NCBI GenBank assembly: GCA_964036045.1
Contig: OZ038384.1
Span: 49,452,843 to 49,516,842, forward strand
From: Eutreptiella sp. 'Long Island Sound 2002'
Lineage: Eukaryota > Euglenozoa > Euglenophyceae > Eutreptiales > Eutreptiaceae
Length of the DNA stretch: 64,000 nucleotides
Reading direction: 5' to 3'
Position 1 is the first letter of the stretch, and each line of letters opens with the position of its first letter. A program made the position numbers and the translations under genes. The notes beneath the pieces are model-generated. The model was not told the DNA's origin. It saw nothing but the letters and a program-made list of their open reading frames with translations, and ran no database searches. Below, piece after piece: positions 51,061 to 63,266 of this stretch.

Positions 51061-51663
51061 CGCGCTTTTTTTTCTTTTCGTCGTGTACCTCGCGGTGCTT
51101 GGAGCCTATGGAGGAAGAATGAGGATATATGGTTGTGGTTCCTGTTTGCGCGCATGCTTTATGACGTGCGTGGTGGTTGGTTCGTCGTTTTTTTTGCGTG
51201 CGGCGTTGTCCCTTTGGTGCCCTCCTTCACAACATACTTGGTTTCCTCACCTACGCATGTGTAGCGGGGGAAATGTAGGATGCATGGGGTCGTAACATAC
51301 TTGTTTGTCATATCTTTGTTTTCCCGTGCTCCGTGGTCGTGGGCGGGTGGTGGTGTTTTGTGCTTTCTTTGTTTTTGGTTTGGTGTCTCTCCTTTTGTTT
51401 TGTTTCCCTCTTTTTTTTTTTTTGACGCGCACAAGTCGCCTAGCTCCTATGGCACGCACTTTGGGAGGTGGTTTGGAGCACGCATTGTTCAAATTCTTCG
51501 TGGCCGCGGCTCGCTTGTTCTTGGTGTTCTGTGTGTGTCCTAATTTTGACGACCTCGCCAAACAGCGGCAGAAAGCTTTTCCGGGGGTTTCAGAGGTCAG
51601 AAAAAACGATTTCTCTGTTTATTTTTTTCGGCTGTGCGACTTTTTGTTGGTTTTTTTTTTCTC
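51061..51663. other. Sequence between the 211-bp and 65-bp arrays
   Basis: AT-richer, with AACATACTTG words related to the 211-bp unit at 51,230 and 51,295, and a T-run before 51,664. No gene supported. Confidence 0.4.
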
Positions 51664-52545
51664 TGATGAACAGGAGCCAAGTGGCTCAGGACACTGCACA
51701 CGCAACACAACGCACTTAGCATGCACACTGGTGAAGAGGAACTAAGTTGCCCAGGACGCCGCACACGAAACACAACACGCCGAGTGTGCAAACTGTTGAA
51801 CAGGAGCTGAGTGGCCCGGGACACCGCACACGCAACACAACACGCCGAGCGAGAACACCGGTGAACAGGAGCCAAGTGGCCCAGGACACTGAACGCGCAA
51901 CACAGCGCACCGAGCGAGCACACCGGTGAACAGGAGCCAAGTGGCTCAGGACACCACACACACAACACAACGCACCGAGCGGGCACACCGGTGAACAGGA
52001 GCCAAATGGCCCACGACACAGCACACGCAACGCTACGCACTGAGCGGGAACACCGGTGAACAGCAGTTAAGTGGCCCAGGACACCGCACACACAACACAA
52101 CACGTGGAGCGAGCACACCGGTGAACAGGAGCCAAGTGCCCCAGGCCATCGCGCACGCAACACAACACCACGGGCGGGCACACCGGTGAACAGGAGCCAG
52201 GTGGCCCAGTGCACTGCGCACGCAACACAACGCACAGAGCGGGCACACTGATGAACGGGAGACAGGTGGCTCAGCACATCGCACGCGCAACACAACGCAC
52301 CGAGCGAGCACACCGGTGAACAGGAGCCAAGCGGCCCAGGACATTGCACACGAAAGACAACATACCGAGCGGGCACATCGCTGAACAGGAGCCAAGTGGC
52401 CCAGGACACCGCACATGTAGCACAACACACTGAGCGTGCACACCGGTGAACAGGAGCCAAGTGGCCCAGGACACCGCACACGTAACACAACGCACCGAGC
52501 TGGCACACCGGTGAACAGGAGCCAAGCGGCCCAGGACACCGTGCA
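51664..52545 (+). repeat. 65-bp satellite array, locus 2
   Basis: About 13 units of the same 65-bp satellite as 24,215-24,950, in the same orientation (GAACAGGAGCCAAGTGGCCC, CACCGGTG). Confidence 0.9.
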
Positions 52546-53123
52546 CGTAGGGCGGCTGAGGGACGGAAAACAACAAACCACACCCCATAGCTTGGGCGCA
52601 CTGGGGCGACCCAGCCGACCCACCGGGCCAGCAGCAGGGGCGGTACCCCAAGGCCACTGGTCCGAGCCTGGCCAGGCTGCATCGAAGACCATGGCAAACG
52701 TCATCCGGAGCGATGGAAGCAACCGGTGACAGGCGAGGCGGTACACAGTCCAGGAGGGGGTCGCCTGCCAAGCAGGGGGGCCCCGCAACTCAAGCCACAG
52801 GGGTGAGACGGTGGTACCGTAGACTCGCGGGAGCAATACCCCCTGTGGTGAGAGATACTCCATACGGCTGGGCAGCCCCCAGAGCTGCCGCACAAAGAAG
52901 GGGGCATGTGACCCTACCCACGGGCACATGTGGGGACACCCTCCCACCCGGGACATCTGGACTGGCTGGGCGCGACACTGCCTTCCCAAGCACCTGCGGG
53001 AGCGGCTTGGAGGGCACCTGAACTAGGGCAGTGAGAGGGACAGGACGTCCCCAGGGTAAGACATTCTTCTTGCATTGTCAAGAGAGGCATCCTGAGCTCC
53101 CGAAGATACCTACCTACCTACCT
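52546..53123 (+). mobile_element. 3' end of a retroelement with (ACCT)n tail
   Basis: GC-rich unique sequence directly following the 65-bp array and ending in TACCTACCTACCTACCTTT at 53,107-53,123. It shares only short words with the family A 3' end (AAGAAGGGG.CATG), so it is probably a related but distinct element family. No coding region recognised. Confidence 0.5.
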
Positions 53124-54420
53124 TTAATTTATTTTCAAAACCCAAGGAGGTGAGAGCAAACAAACACAGGCAACAAAGGAATCAAGGCAGCAGGACAGGA
53201 CATGACAGCACCACACGAAAGCACAGCACCGGGCGGCGAGGGAGCAGGGCTGCACAGCAACCCACACCGGACAACAGGGCAGCCAGCCGCGCGCCACGCA
53301 GCAACACCCAGGCCGAAGGCCGCAGCACAACAGGACAGACGGCAGGATGACAGGGCACAACTCGCAGCAGCACAGCACAACACGCACCCAACAGCGCAGC
53401 GGGACACTGCACCACAGAACACCAAAGGAAACAGCAAAACACACAGCAACGCACCACAACACCAGGCGCCAGAAACAGCACAGATCAAACGACCAGCACG
53501 GCGCAAGCGCACCAGCACAGCGCAGCACAGCACCGCAGAGGGCGGGAGGGACAGGGAACGCACAGCACAACACCCCAGGACACACACAGCACAAAGCACA
53601 GCGGCGAACGACAGCACACACCAACAGACCACGGCAAAACAGACACAGCACAGACCACACAGCGCGGAGAAACACGACAAAACCCGGCGCACGAAGGCAC
53701 AGGACCCCAGGGCGACAGACAGCGCCCGAAGGTGCGACGCAGCAAGCAGAGCGAGACAAAACAATGCAGCGCACAACAGCAGAATGCCGGGGGGAACGAC
53801 ACAGATCAAACGACCAGCACGGCGCAAGCGCACCAGCACAGCGCAGCACAGCACCGCAGAGGGCGGGAGGGACAGGGAACGCACAGCACAACACCCCAGG
53901 ACACACACAGCACAAAGCACAGCGGCGAACGACAGCACACACCAACAGACCACGGCAAAACAGACACAGCACAGACCACACAGCGCGGAGAAACACGACA
54001 AAACCCGGCGCACGAAGGCACAGGACCCCAGGGCGACAGACAGCGCCCGAAGGTGCGACGCAGCAAGCAGAGCGAGACAAAACAACGCAGCGCAGAACAG
54101 CAGAATGCCGGGGGGAACAACACGCAGCAATGGGACACAGCAGCAGCACAGCACCAAGAGACACAACACAGCACACGGGCACACCCACAGCGGAGGGCAA
54201 CACAGACCACAACGAGACAGCAAGCCGCAAAGCGAACAACCTGGCGGGACAACACAACCAAAGACGCGGCGCAACACGCAGCAGCACAAAAGCCGCCCAA
54301 AAGAATACCGCACAGCGCGCAGCAGCGCACAACAAAGCAAGGCGGGACATCACAGCACAACATGCAGCACTGGACGGGGGAACGGAGGAGCACAAGGAGA
54401 GCTGAGCGAAGGGTCGATGA
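53124..54420 (+). repeat. CAGCAC-rich dispersed repeat, copy 2
   Basis: Begins TTCAAAACCCAAGGAGGTGA, also found at about 20,930. Collinear in part with 22,080-22,350. Long open frames on both strands are compositional. Contains the 321-bp duplication listed separately. Confidence 0.75.
53479..54120 (+). repeat. 321-bp direct tandem duplication
   Basis: 53,479-53,799 and 53,800-54,120 are nearly identical; the differences I found are at the 3' ends (for example ACAATGCAGCGCACAAC versus ACAACGCAGCGCAGAAC). The high identity points to a recent event. 321 is a multiple of 3, so any frame crossing it is preserved. Confidence 0.9.
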
Positions 54421-55680
54421 GACCCACAACACAAACACCGGGTACAGTCGGAGCGCGCACACAAACACACACACTCCAACACCCCAGCCAGGATTGGTGG
54501 GGTGAAAGCCAAAACCCGAACCGACACACCCACACCTTACACCCCAGCCAGGATTGGCGTGGTGCGGACGAACCGCGCACACAAAAACACACACCCCCAC
54601 TCCCCAGCCTTGATAGGCGGCGTGAGAGCTTAAACCCGAACTCGAACGCACAAACCACAGGTTCCAACGAGAAATGGCGAGGCAGAGGCGGAGCGCGCCC
54701 ACAAACACACACACCCCAACACCACAGCCAGGATTGGCGGAGTGAAAGCTCAAAAACCGAGCCGACACACCCACACCGCACACCCCAGCCAGGATGGGCG
54801 GGCTACGGGCGAAGCGCACACACAAACACACACACCCAGACACCCCAGCCAGGAATGGCAGGTGCAACTGAGACCCCAATCCAAGCACACCAACCCACAC
54901 CGCACACTCCAGCCCAGCCTGGCGGTGTACAGGCGCAGCGTGGACACATACACACAGCCCAAGACGCCAGCCAGGATTTGCGGGGTGAAAGCCGAAACCC
55001 AAACCGGGACACAAGCACCACGAGACCCAGCCAGAATGGGCGGGGTGCAGGCGGAGCGCGCACATGAACACACGCACCCCGGCACCCCAGCCAGTATTGG
55101 CGGGGGAAAAGCCAAAAACGGAACCCAGACACACCCACCACGAACCCCAGCCAGGGTTGGCGGGGTGCAGGCGGAGCGCGCACACAAATACACACACCAC
55201 GACACCCCAGCCAGGAATTTTTGGGCGCAGCCAAAACCCGATCCCAAGCGCAGACACCCACACCGCAACCCGCAGCCAGGAATGGCGAGGTACAAGCAGA
55301 GCGCGCACACAAAAACACACACCCCAACACCCCAGCCAGGATTGGCGGGATGAAGCCGAAACCCAAAACCCAGATACGCACACCCACAGCACACACCCCA
55401 GCCACAAATGACGCGGTAAAGCCAAAACCCGTGCCCGAAAACAGGCACGGCAGACCCCGGCCAGGAGTGGCGGGGTACTGGCGGAGCACGCGCACAAACA
55501 CACACAGCCCAACACCCCAGCCAGGATTGGCGGTGCGAAGGCAAAACCCAAGCCCGAACGCACACAGCACAAACCCCAGCCAGGATTGGTGGGACGCAGC
55601 CAAAACACGTACCCAAAAAACACACCCCAGACCCCAGCCAGGATTGGCGGGGTTACCATGAAACCCACACCCAGACACAA
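54421..55680 (+). repeat. Bulged-hairpin tandem array, ~60-bp period
   Basis: About 19 copies of CCCCAGCCAGGATTGGCGGGG and variants at roughly 60-bp spacing, separated by CACACAAACACACACACCCC or AAACCC-rich spacers. It is the reverse complement orientation of the 46.4-49.9 kb array, consistent with lying in a plus-strand element. Confidence 0.85.
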
Positions 55681-56184
55681 GCACCACACAACAGTAGGAA
55701 ACCCAGTGTCCATAGCCCAGGCACTGAGGCAGCCTGTGCCATGCAGTTGACCCGGCCAAACGAGATCCGGATCCAGGGGGTAAGGCTGCATCCTAAGGCC
55801 TGCGCTGCTTTGGGACTCGAGGCGGACGGTGCGACACCCAAGCACCTCGGAAGCCCAGTACCAAGACCACGCCGCTGGCATGCCTTGCGAACGGGATACG
55901 CCAGGAGGTCCAGTGAACCCCTAGGGTTCTGCCAAAAGAAGGGGACATGCGCAAGCACGGGGGCACAACCTCCCGGCGTGACACGTTTGTCACGCTGGCG
56001 GCGATCAGCCCTCCTGTTGTTGGCCGCGGCCGCTTTGTTGGGGGCCACCAGTCAAGTCTAGGGGGATGTAAGCCGCCTCACCTCCTGATGCGCAGAGCCT
56101 TTTCCTTTACGTCAGAGCGGCAACCCCGACGGGAACCATGGGGCGCCTCTCCACGACCGAGTGCACCTACCTACCTACCTACCT
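55681..56184 (+). mobile_element. Family A 3' end fragment on the plus strand
   Basis: Inverse match to A2 from about 25,740 to 24,951: CATAGCCCAGGCACTGAGG, GACCCGGCCAAACGAGATCC, CAAGCACGGGGGCACAAC, GATGTAAGCCGCCTC, GGCGCCTCTCCACGACCGA. It ends with the (ACCT)n tail at 56,164-56,184. It lacks the SINE found in A2 and so provides the empty site. Confidence 0.85.
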
Positions 56185-56319
56185 TGCACAGAGACTAACT
56201 GTAGTAGTCTTTTCTTTTTTTGAAACAGAGAATCGTAATCGGTATGAATAAAAAAACAGAAGTCCTGCCCGTGTTCAGACCATGCAATGCAGCCTGAGTC
56301 ATCCCCCTGTCCCCAGCCT

Positions 56320-56817
56320 TCACTTTGGCTGGAGACAATCACAGCAGTACACTGACTGCACTGAGTGTGGCAATGCCATGCCAGTTGGCATTATCTTTGG
56401 GATAGTTGGGCTGATTGCTGCAGTGCCACACTCAGTTGATTGCTGAAGCTTCAGAATCTCACAAACACAGCTTATAAGGTGAAGACCACATGGCGGAGAA
56501 GAATGCGCAATATTATTTATAAAAGCAGCTGTCTTATGCCTCGGAGTAGCTGACGTCCACGTATGCAGAAGGGCTTGGAAGCGATCACTGTTGTCAGAGT
56601 CATCGGAGTCATACAGGAGGGCATTGCGCTCGGCAACCGTGACCTCACGATCAGCTGCTTGTCTTGCACGCTTCTCGTTGCTTGACGGCAAACTGGCCAG
56701 AAGTGCCCCCTGCGGTGCTGCAGGTGCTGCGGGCGCTGCAGGGGCTTCAGGTGCAGCAAGTGCCTCTAGTTCCGATTCCTGATCTCTTTGTTCATCGGCT
56801 GGTTCAATGACATGCTA
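56320..56817 (-). CDS. Acidic/Ala-rich hypothetical ORF, possible terminal exon
   Basis: After a TAG at 56,815-56,817 (which could be part of a splice acceptor CAATTAG) the frame reads IEPADEQRDQESELEALAAP, an APAAP repeat, KRARQAADREVTVAERNAL, YDSDDSDNSDRFQALLHTW and a Cys-containing C-terminus to 56,320. Base composition differs from the neighbouring retroelements. No family recognised. Confidence 0.4.
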
Positions 56818-57300
56818 ATTGAAGACAATGGCAGGACCATCCTGTTCAGTGGGTCCGAGCAGAATCAGGGGGGGGTGTGCAAGCATGGCATACATTGAGT
56901 CGGCGATGGGGATCTGTCGGTATGCCTGAGGGCCGACACACACACGGGGAACCCGGAGCGCAACAGCCACGCTTCTCCCACGACACCCACACCCTAACCA
57001 ACACCGGCACCGGCACGCAGCCACGCCCACGCCCAGCACCAAAAACGCCCAACCACACGCACCCTCCCCCCCCCAAAAAAAAAGCGAACATGCACAAAGA
57101 GAGAGGCAAGAGAAGGCAGAGGAGGAGACCGCAGAGGGAGCAGAGGGCGAACACATTAACCCACACACACGCCCCCCCCCCCCACCATCCTGACCCCGCA
57201 TGTCCCCCACCCTCTGAGGAACCGCCAAGCCCAAGACCACCACCCACGCACCGCCACAACGGACCACCATGAGGAGCCGTTAAGGACGACACACGACACA
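56818..57300. other. Flank of A3, no gene seen
   Basis: Changes from AT-richer sequence to the C/A-rich composition of A3. Short poly-C and poly-A runs near 57,070-57,180. The 5' end of A3 is not sharply defined here. Confidence 0.35.
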
Positions 57301-57560
57301 GCGCCGCCGACCACACGGACGACACCGACACACGCCCCACCCTCACAACCCACTATGGCACGCCAACACACAGTGGTGCCCCCATGGATGCGGTACACCC
57401 CAAGAACCCCCCTCAGCCAGCCAACCAGGGGCCACCACGGGACACATCAAGAAGACACCGCGGAAGACCCACCCAAAGTGAGGCCCCGGCACCCGCTACC
57501 AGCCGGTAGCCTACCGCGGACCCACCCCACACCCAAGCCCATAGCCCCCCCCCCCCAGCA

Positions 57561-60373
57561 TTGAGACAATACACCCCAGCCACGCACCACCACTCCCCAA
57601 CCACGGACGCCGCACGGGTGCCACAACACGCCCAAGACGCCGCGACCCACCGACCTGCAGACCCCACGAACGAGGCAGCCCGTGCGTGGCCCATAAACAG
57701 CGCTCCCTGCACCACTGGGCAAACTCACTGGTCAGCCGACACCCCCAAGCACCACGCGACCACACCCCCCTGGTTGCGACACTCCAATCCCACACACACC
57801 GCCCGAGGACCAGCCACGAGCGACCATCCACGGATCCACCCCACAAGACCTGGACACGGTGCCCGCCTCCCCCACCCGGAGAGAGGACACACCACAGCGC
57901 ACGAACACAGGAACGACGCCACGCCACGCCGGCTCCGCACCCCGACTCCCCCCCAACCGGCACCACCCCTCGAAACCCCGCACATCACACGCCAGCTCAA
58001 CGCCCACCACCGGCCACAACCTGAACCGCGCCCAGGGGCGACACAGCCGGCCGGGACAGCCACCAACGAGCAGACGCACAACACAACCACGCCAAACCGC
58101 CCGCTTCCCCGGGCCCCCGCGCACGGCCCCGCACCGGCCGCCGCACATACCCCGAGCACCAACATAACACACCCACCGCACCACGAAGCAGCACCCCAGC
58201 ACGCCCACGATAACTCCATGGCCCTGGACATCGACAGCCTGCTGAAGCTGGAGCTCCAACACACAGAGGACACAGAACAGCATTTGGACCTAACCCCGGC
58301 GGAACCCGAGCACGCAACAAGCGATCCCGCGGACCCCGGCCACCCCGGCCCGCAAAATGCCCCCCCGCAGCCCCCACCCCACGCGCGGGCGCCCTGGACA
58401 CACCTGTCGAACACCTGCGATGCTACCACCCCACCCACGAAGCCAATCCCACGAGCAGACGGCGAAGTGGGACATCGTCCTCCAGCTCAGCCCCGAGGGC
58501 TTCTACATCCTCACACGCAGCGGATTACCCGACACCACACCCACTGCACAGGCGCTGCTGCTAGCCCAACCCCAGGAGGACGACGCGGACGCACCCCCCC
58601 CGGAGGAATGTAAATGGGACTCCCCCACAGCCACCACCGAACACATGCCGCACAGGCTCACCAAGCGTCACCTCCCCCACAACTACCATGCCACCAGCGA
58701 CTCTCAGGGACGCCGCACACTGCCCCTGCAGTGGGCATCACCCGAGCAGTGGGCATCACCATGGCGCTCACCTACCTGTGGCTCTGGGACGCGGAGGCGC
58801 ACACGCAGGCCCCTGGCACACACCTCCTCCTCACCCTGGAAGGAGAGGCTGCCATCTAAAACTCCCACACAGCAGAGGGGGAGGACTACGTACGGGCGAA
58901 CGCAGACATGGCGGTATGGTTACACGCTCACGAACACAACACACCCCCCACCATGGTACCAGGGTCACACCCCTGGCACTTGATCATCGTGCAACTCCCC
59001 ACAGGGGCAGACACGGGCGACGCCCAACAGGGACGGGCGGACAAGTGGGCACACGTGTGCGCCTCCCTGCACAATGGGCTGCACAGGCCCTCCCTCAGCA
59101 GTCACACCCTCGAGCCGGTCCCCACCACGGCCGAATGCCACACCGGGGCGCCCCCCCCCACAGGGGTCTGGGCCTACACAAGCACCCTGCAGCGCAGAGC
59201 AGCGGAAGCCCTCAAGACCGCCATCTCTAACCACCAGGGCCTCGTACACACCCCCCACGATAACACGCAAAAGGGCTGCACCCTATGGTGGCACCACCCC
59301 GCACCGGAAGGGGGCCTACAACCACCAGCAGACCAGCCTGGCATCAGCCTGGAGCTCACAGCGGTCGCCGACGCTGTCGCCGCCATGGCCCAGCAGCTTG
59401 GTGCGCCACCCCAATGGGCACTGTCCGTCATCAAAGAAGCGGCGGTACGCCACGACCCAGCTTTTGCACACTTCCGGGGACGCCCCCTTCATACACCCCT
59501 ACCGGACCCCGACCTCCCTGCCCACGATGCGTGGGCCGTCCACATCCTTGTGCCCCACGACACCGCGCCCAAAACGGGGAACTCGACGGCACGCGTCACC
59601 AAACAGCTCCCGAATACCGCACTCCACTACGACATACCGACGCCCAACGTCATCGTCACCCACAACACGGGCCGCGACCAGTACTACCTCCACGCCACGC
59701 ATGAGCGCTCCCCCATCACCATATACACCTTCACCACCTACCCTGGCCTCCAGCCGCCACGACACCACCCAGGTGCAGCTTGGAAGCATCCACTACACGT
59801 CGCCCCGACCCCAGGCAAAAGGCCCGCCCACCACGCACCCCCTCCAGCCGGCAGCACCGCCCTCCACGCAGCCCGCAGACGGGCCGCGGCACACCACCAA
59901 AACCACCTGCTCCAACGCATCAGCGCTGGACCCGGCACCGTCACGGAAGCCACCCACAAAAGCACCTTGAACCTACTGGCCTGCAAGCTACGCCCCAAAA
60001 AATTTGGCTGGAGGACACACTCTGGGTATTCTATGGCGAAAGCGGCATGGCACGGCTTGCGGACCTCCGCACCATCATTCCCCGGCCACATCCAGCGCGC
60101 GGTAGGGCCCTTCACCAAGTACGCGGTACCACACTCCTAACCCTAAAGGCGGAAGCCACCATCCCCCGAGACCTGGAGGGGGAAAAACACCTCATGGTGG
60201 AAGGGCTGACGGAGCACGTCCTGATCGTAGCCATGTACGCCACGGCGTCAGCCTCCCGTCTCTGGGAGGACCGCCCCTCTCCACCTCTAGCCCAGGCAGC
60301 GCAGGACGCCCCCCACGCGGGCCCTACCGCAGAGGACATCCACCGCATCCGCAGCACGCGAGCACCCCCGTAG
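57561..60373 (+). pseudogene. A3 ORF1, N-terminal and central parts
   Basis: Thr/His/Pro-rich start, then an acidic helix (MALDIDSLLKLELQHTEDTE, 58,218) and WDIVLQLSPEGFYILTRSG homologous to A2. Frameshifts and an in-frame TAA at 58,857-58,859 occur before a 410-codon open stretch (58,908-60,140) containing GVWAYTSTLQ, TLWWHHP, PPQWALSVIKEAAV, HYDIPTPNVIVTH and HIQRAVGPFTKYA. A second frame continues ATIPRDLEGEKHLMVEG to 60,373. Homology to A2 38,221-40,807 is the main evidence; the protein should be the gag-like RNA-binding component. Confidence 0.55.
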
Positions 60374-61453
60374 ATCCACCCCCAGGTCCGCGCCATCCAG
60401 CTTGTCAGCTGGGACGCCATGGGGGCCTCCCGGCCACCACAGAGGTCCACATCCTCAAACACCGGGACATCTGGTGGACAGTGGAATGGGACGACCACGG
60501 CAAGGTCAGACGGGCAACGGCACACGCCCCCGAGGACGAGGTCCCGCCCCCACCACACGGAGGGGACCGCTTGCAACTTGCCGCCCCCGTTCCCCACACC
60601 CCAGGAACAGCCTGAGAAGCGCTGCACTACGCTCTCTACTGGGTGCAGGGGGCGCCAGAAGGCCCCCTCCCCCCGGAACGCACCCCAGCGTGGACACGGC
60701 ACGCCACCCCCTACACGGTTCACATGCCACGGGACAGGCACCAGGTACCGGCTCCTCACCTGGCCCACGCACCCGCCCGACGCCCTACGGGAGGCCGGGT
60801 AAGTGCTTGGCCTCATGACCAAGCAAGTGTTCCAGCTGAAGGACACCATCCCCACGTCCAAGCCCGAGGTCCCAGCCACCCGCGAGCACCCCGTATTTGC
60901 ACCGGGCCACGCGCCTGTACAGCAGCCCAAGGGCGCACCCCCCCTACGGGGACAGCCCCATGCCCGGCGCCGCCCAGGTGGGAAGAAGCGCAAGGCGCCC
61001 GCACAGGCCAAACCCGCACCCAAGCCAAAAGCCAAGCTGAAGAGCTGGACCGAAGAGGAAGCCGCCGCCCTCTATCCGGAGTACGCCATCGGCACCCGGG
61101 TGCAGCTGCCCTTCGAGTACGCCACGGTCGCGGGCCCCTCCAAGTGGATATGGGCCGCAGGTCAGGGTGAGTACCGGTACCGCGTCACCGGGGACCACCA
61201 GGGGCTCAAGATCCACGTCTATTGGGACCCAGCCACCCCCAACGACAAGCAGGTGGGGCGCACCACCGAACTCTGGCGAGACCGAAACAGTCGTGAGCTG
61301 GTCCCCATGCAGCTATGCACCCCCGACACGGAACACCTCACAGGCACCGAGTACACGGGCGAAGTCCACAATGCATGGCCCCTACCCGAGCCCCAGAAGC
61401 GGAATCGCAAGGCACCCGCAGCTCAGGGCGTCATCGACCTCCTCGACGCCTGA
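60374..61453 (+). pseudogene. A3 ORF1 C-terminal part with SH3-like domain
   Basis: One frame gives HPQVRAIQLVSWDAMGG and VHILKHRDIWWTVEWDD, matching A2. Another (60,803-61,453) has a basic Pro/Lys-rich linker (RRRPGGKKRKAPAQAKP), EEEAAALYPEYAIGTRVQLP, KWIWAAGQGEYRYRV, LKIHVYWDP and HLTGTEYTGEVHNAWP, ending VIDLLDA. The strand pattern supports a small SH3/Tudor-like barrel conserved between A2 and A3. Confidence 0.55.
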
Positions 61454-61514
61454 CGGGGCCCGGGCCGGTCACGGCCCGCCTCCACGACTACCGGTCCCTA
61501 GAAACCGGCGCCTA

Positions 61515-62230
61515 CGGAAGCCCACGCCCGCATCAACGTCCTCAACGAGCCCGCGGTCACCTACGACCCCACCAAGGCCGCCATACTACAAGCCATGCCT
61601 GGGCCACACCCCCAAGGCGCAGACCTCCTGGGGTTCCTGGAGCAAGCCCTCCGCAGAACGGACCAGCCCGAACCAGCACCGATCCTGGACCCGGAGGGGA
61701 ACCAATATCAGGCACACTGGCAACAGGGGGGTACCCCTATACCACAAGACGTCGGTCACAGTGCATGCCCACCCCGACCTCGGAGTGGACGGTCGCCTCG
61801 GGGCGTACGAGTGCGTGGGGCCCGGCTGGCAGCTAAACGTGCTACTCACGCTCGTCCCATTCGGGGAGGAGACCAAGGACTTCCTGGACGCCCTGAGCCT
61901 GGCGTACCGCCGCCTCTCCCTCCTGGCACCCACCATCATCATAGGCAACCTAAACGCCGCCCCCACCGACGACGACCGCATCGGCCCACCCACAGCCACC
62001 AACATAGCCGTTTGGGACGCCATGCACCAACTGGGCCTCACGGACCTCACAGCAGGGCTCGCCGGCACACCCCCCCCATTACCCCCACCCAGCCGGCACC
62101 CACCCCTCCCGCATCGACACGTGCTACAGGGACCCAACCACAGTACGCGTCCACGAGGCAACCTACGGGGACCTCCCGCCCGTGCGCACGGGCCACCGAC
62201 CCCTCTACATAGACCTCATCATCCCCGACC
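61515..62230 (+). pseudogene. A3 ORF2: APE-type endonuclease
   Basis: HARINVLNEPAVTYDPTKAA opens the domain and LLGFLEQALRR is the Glu region. After a frameshift near 61,735, GWQLNVLLTLVPFGEE lies where A2 has N-x-H-x-P, so the His is lost. LLAPTIIIGNLNAAP has Asn where the GDxN Asp belongs. A further frameshift in C-runs near 62,080 precedes TGHRPLYIDL. The endonuclease is therefore disabled at several points. Confidence 0.7.
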
Positions 62231-63118
62231 TACCCCGAAGCGCAGCCACCCTGCCAGACGACACCCTCCGGCCTACACTACGGTTCCCAGCCGAGAACGA
62301 CCACGGCGCCTGGCACAGGTATAACAGGGCCCTACACGGCATCCTGCGCCGCCCCGATGCGCCGTCACTCACCACTGCCATGCGCTGGGCGGCACAAACA
62401 TGCGGCATGAAGCGCGACACCAGCCACACGGGAGCACCACCGGACCTCACCCTCCAACAGCTCGTCCATGACATCTGGACCACAAAAGAGGAACTCGCAA
62501 CCCTGCTGCGCCCCAGCACACCGGAAGCACGAGACGGGGACACCCACCTCCGCGCGCTACTCACCACCCGCCGCCACCAGCCCCAGGAATGGCACGCCCA
62601 CCGCATAGCGGCCGCAGCCCAGGAACGCGAAAGATACGGCAGAAACGACAAGCCGTACAAGTCCCTGCGGTACGTCAGCCGCATCCTGGAAGACACGGGG
62701 CGTTGTACCATCCACGCGATGCGCACCCCCGAGGTAGGCTTCACCAACGACCCCGACGCCGGCCTCCAGGCAGTCCAGGACAGCTTTCAGGCACAACACG
62801 GGGACGCCCTCCCCGACCTCGACCCCAATACCCGAAGCACCATCCGCAAGCCCAGGGTCTTCAACCGGGAACAGCCGCGCGCCATCAAACACGACCCCTC
62901 CAGCATCTCAGAACTGCAACGCGCCCTGGACCGCCTGAAAAAGGGGGTTGTGCCCGGCGTCGACGGTTTACCGGCCGAAGCGTACCAACGCCTCACCCTG
63001 CCCGTCAAGCGCCGCCTGGCAGCCCGCCTGTGGGACATCGTCACGGGCACCACGCCCATCCCTCCTGAGCGGGCCAACCTGGTCCACCCCCTCTACAAGA
63101 AGGGGGACTGGGCACATC
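62182..63118 (+). pseudogene. A3 ORF2: linker and start of reverse transcriptase
   Basis: Runs from GHRPLYIDLIIPDLPRSAA through a helical linker homologous to A2 (AAAQERERYGRNDKPYKSLR versus the A2 RIAQEHERYAQHELPYKAIR) to the RT fingers: ISELQRALDRLKKGVVPGVD, GLPAEAYQRL, ARLWDIVTGTTPIPPE and LYKKGDWAHP. The frame then passes into unrelated sequence. No RT catalytic motif remains in the window. Confidence 0.7.
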
Positions 63119-63266
63119 CGACGTGCGCGCGTGCGACTGCAGACGCTTTACGGCGATTTCTTTGACAGCGTATCTGCTGCAGTTTTTTTCCTGAGAGATT
63201 ACTGTTCTTTCTCTGATTTCGGAACGTTCTCCTTCTCGTGGTCATTTCTAACCGTCCACTGCTGCA
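63119..63266 (+). other. Junction and possible leader of the next gene
   Basis: AT-richer sequence beginning right after A3 and leading to an ATG at 63,267. Contains CTGCAG twice and a T7 run. It could be the 5' end or LTR of an inserted element, which would explain why A3 stops here. Confidence 0.35.

Larger units (their letters stand above)
57301..63118 (+). mobile_element. Family A non-LTR retrotransposon, copy A3 (5' half)
   Basis: Contains ORF1, the APE endonuclease and the first RT motifs of family A on the plus strand, then ends abruptly in the RT fingers at about 63,118 after KKGDWAHP. Loss of the 3' half is not a normal LINE truncation, so a deletion or a later insertion at 63,118 is likely. 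A3 is more diverged from A2 than A1 is, judging by amino-acid matches. Confidence 0.75.
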
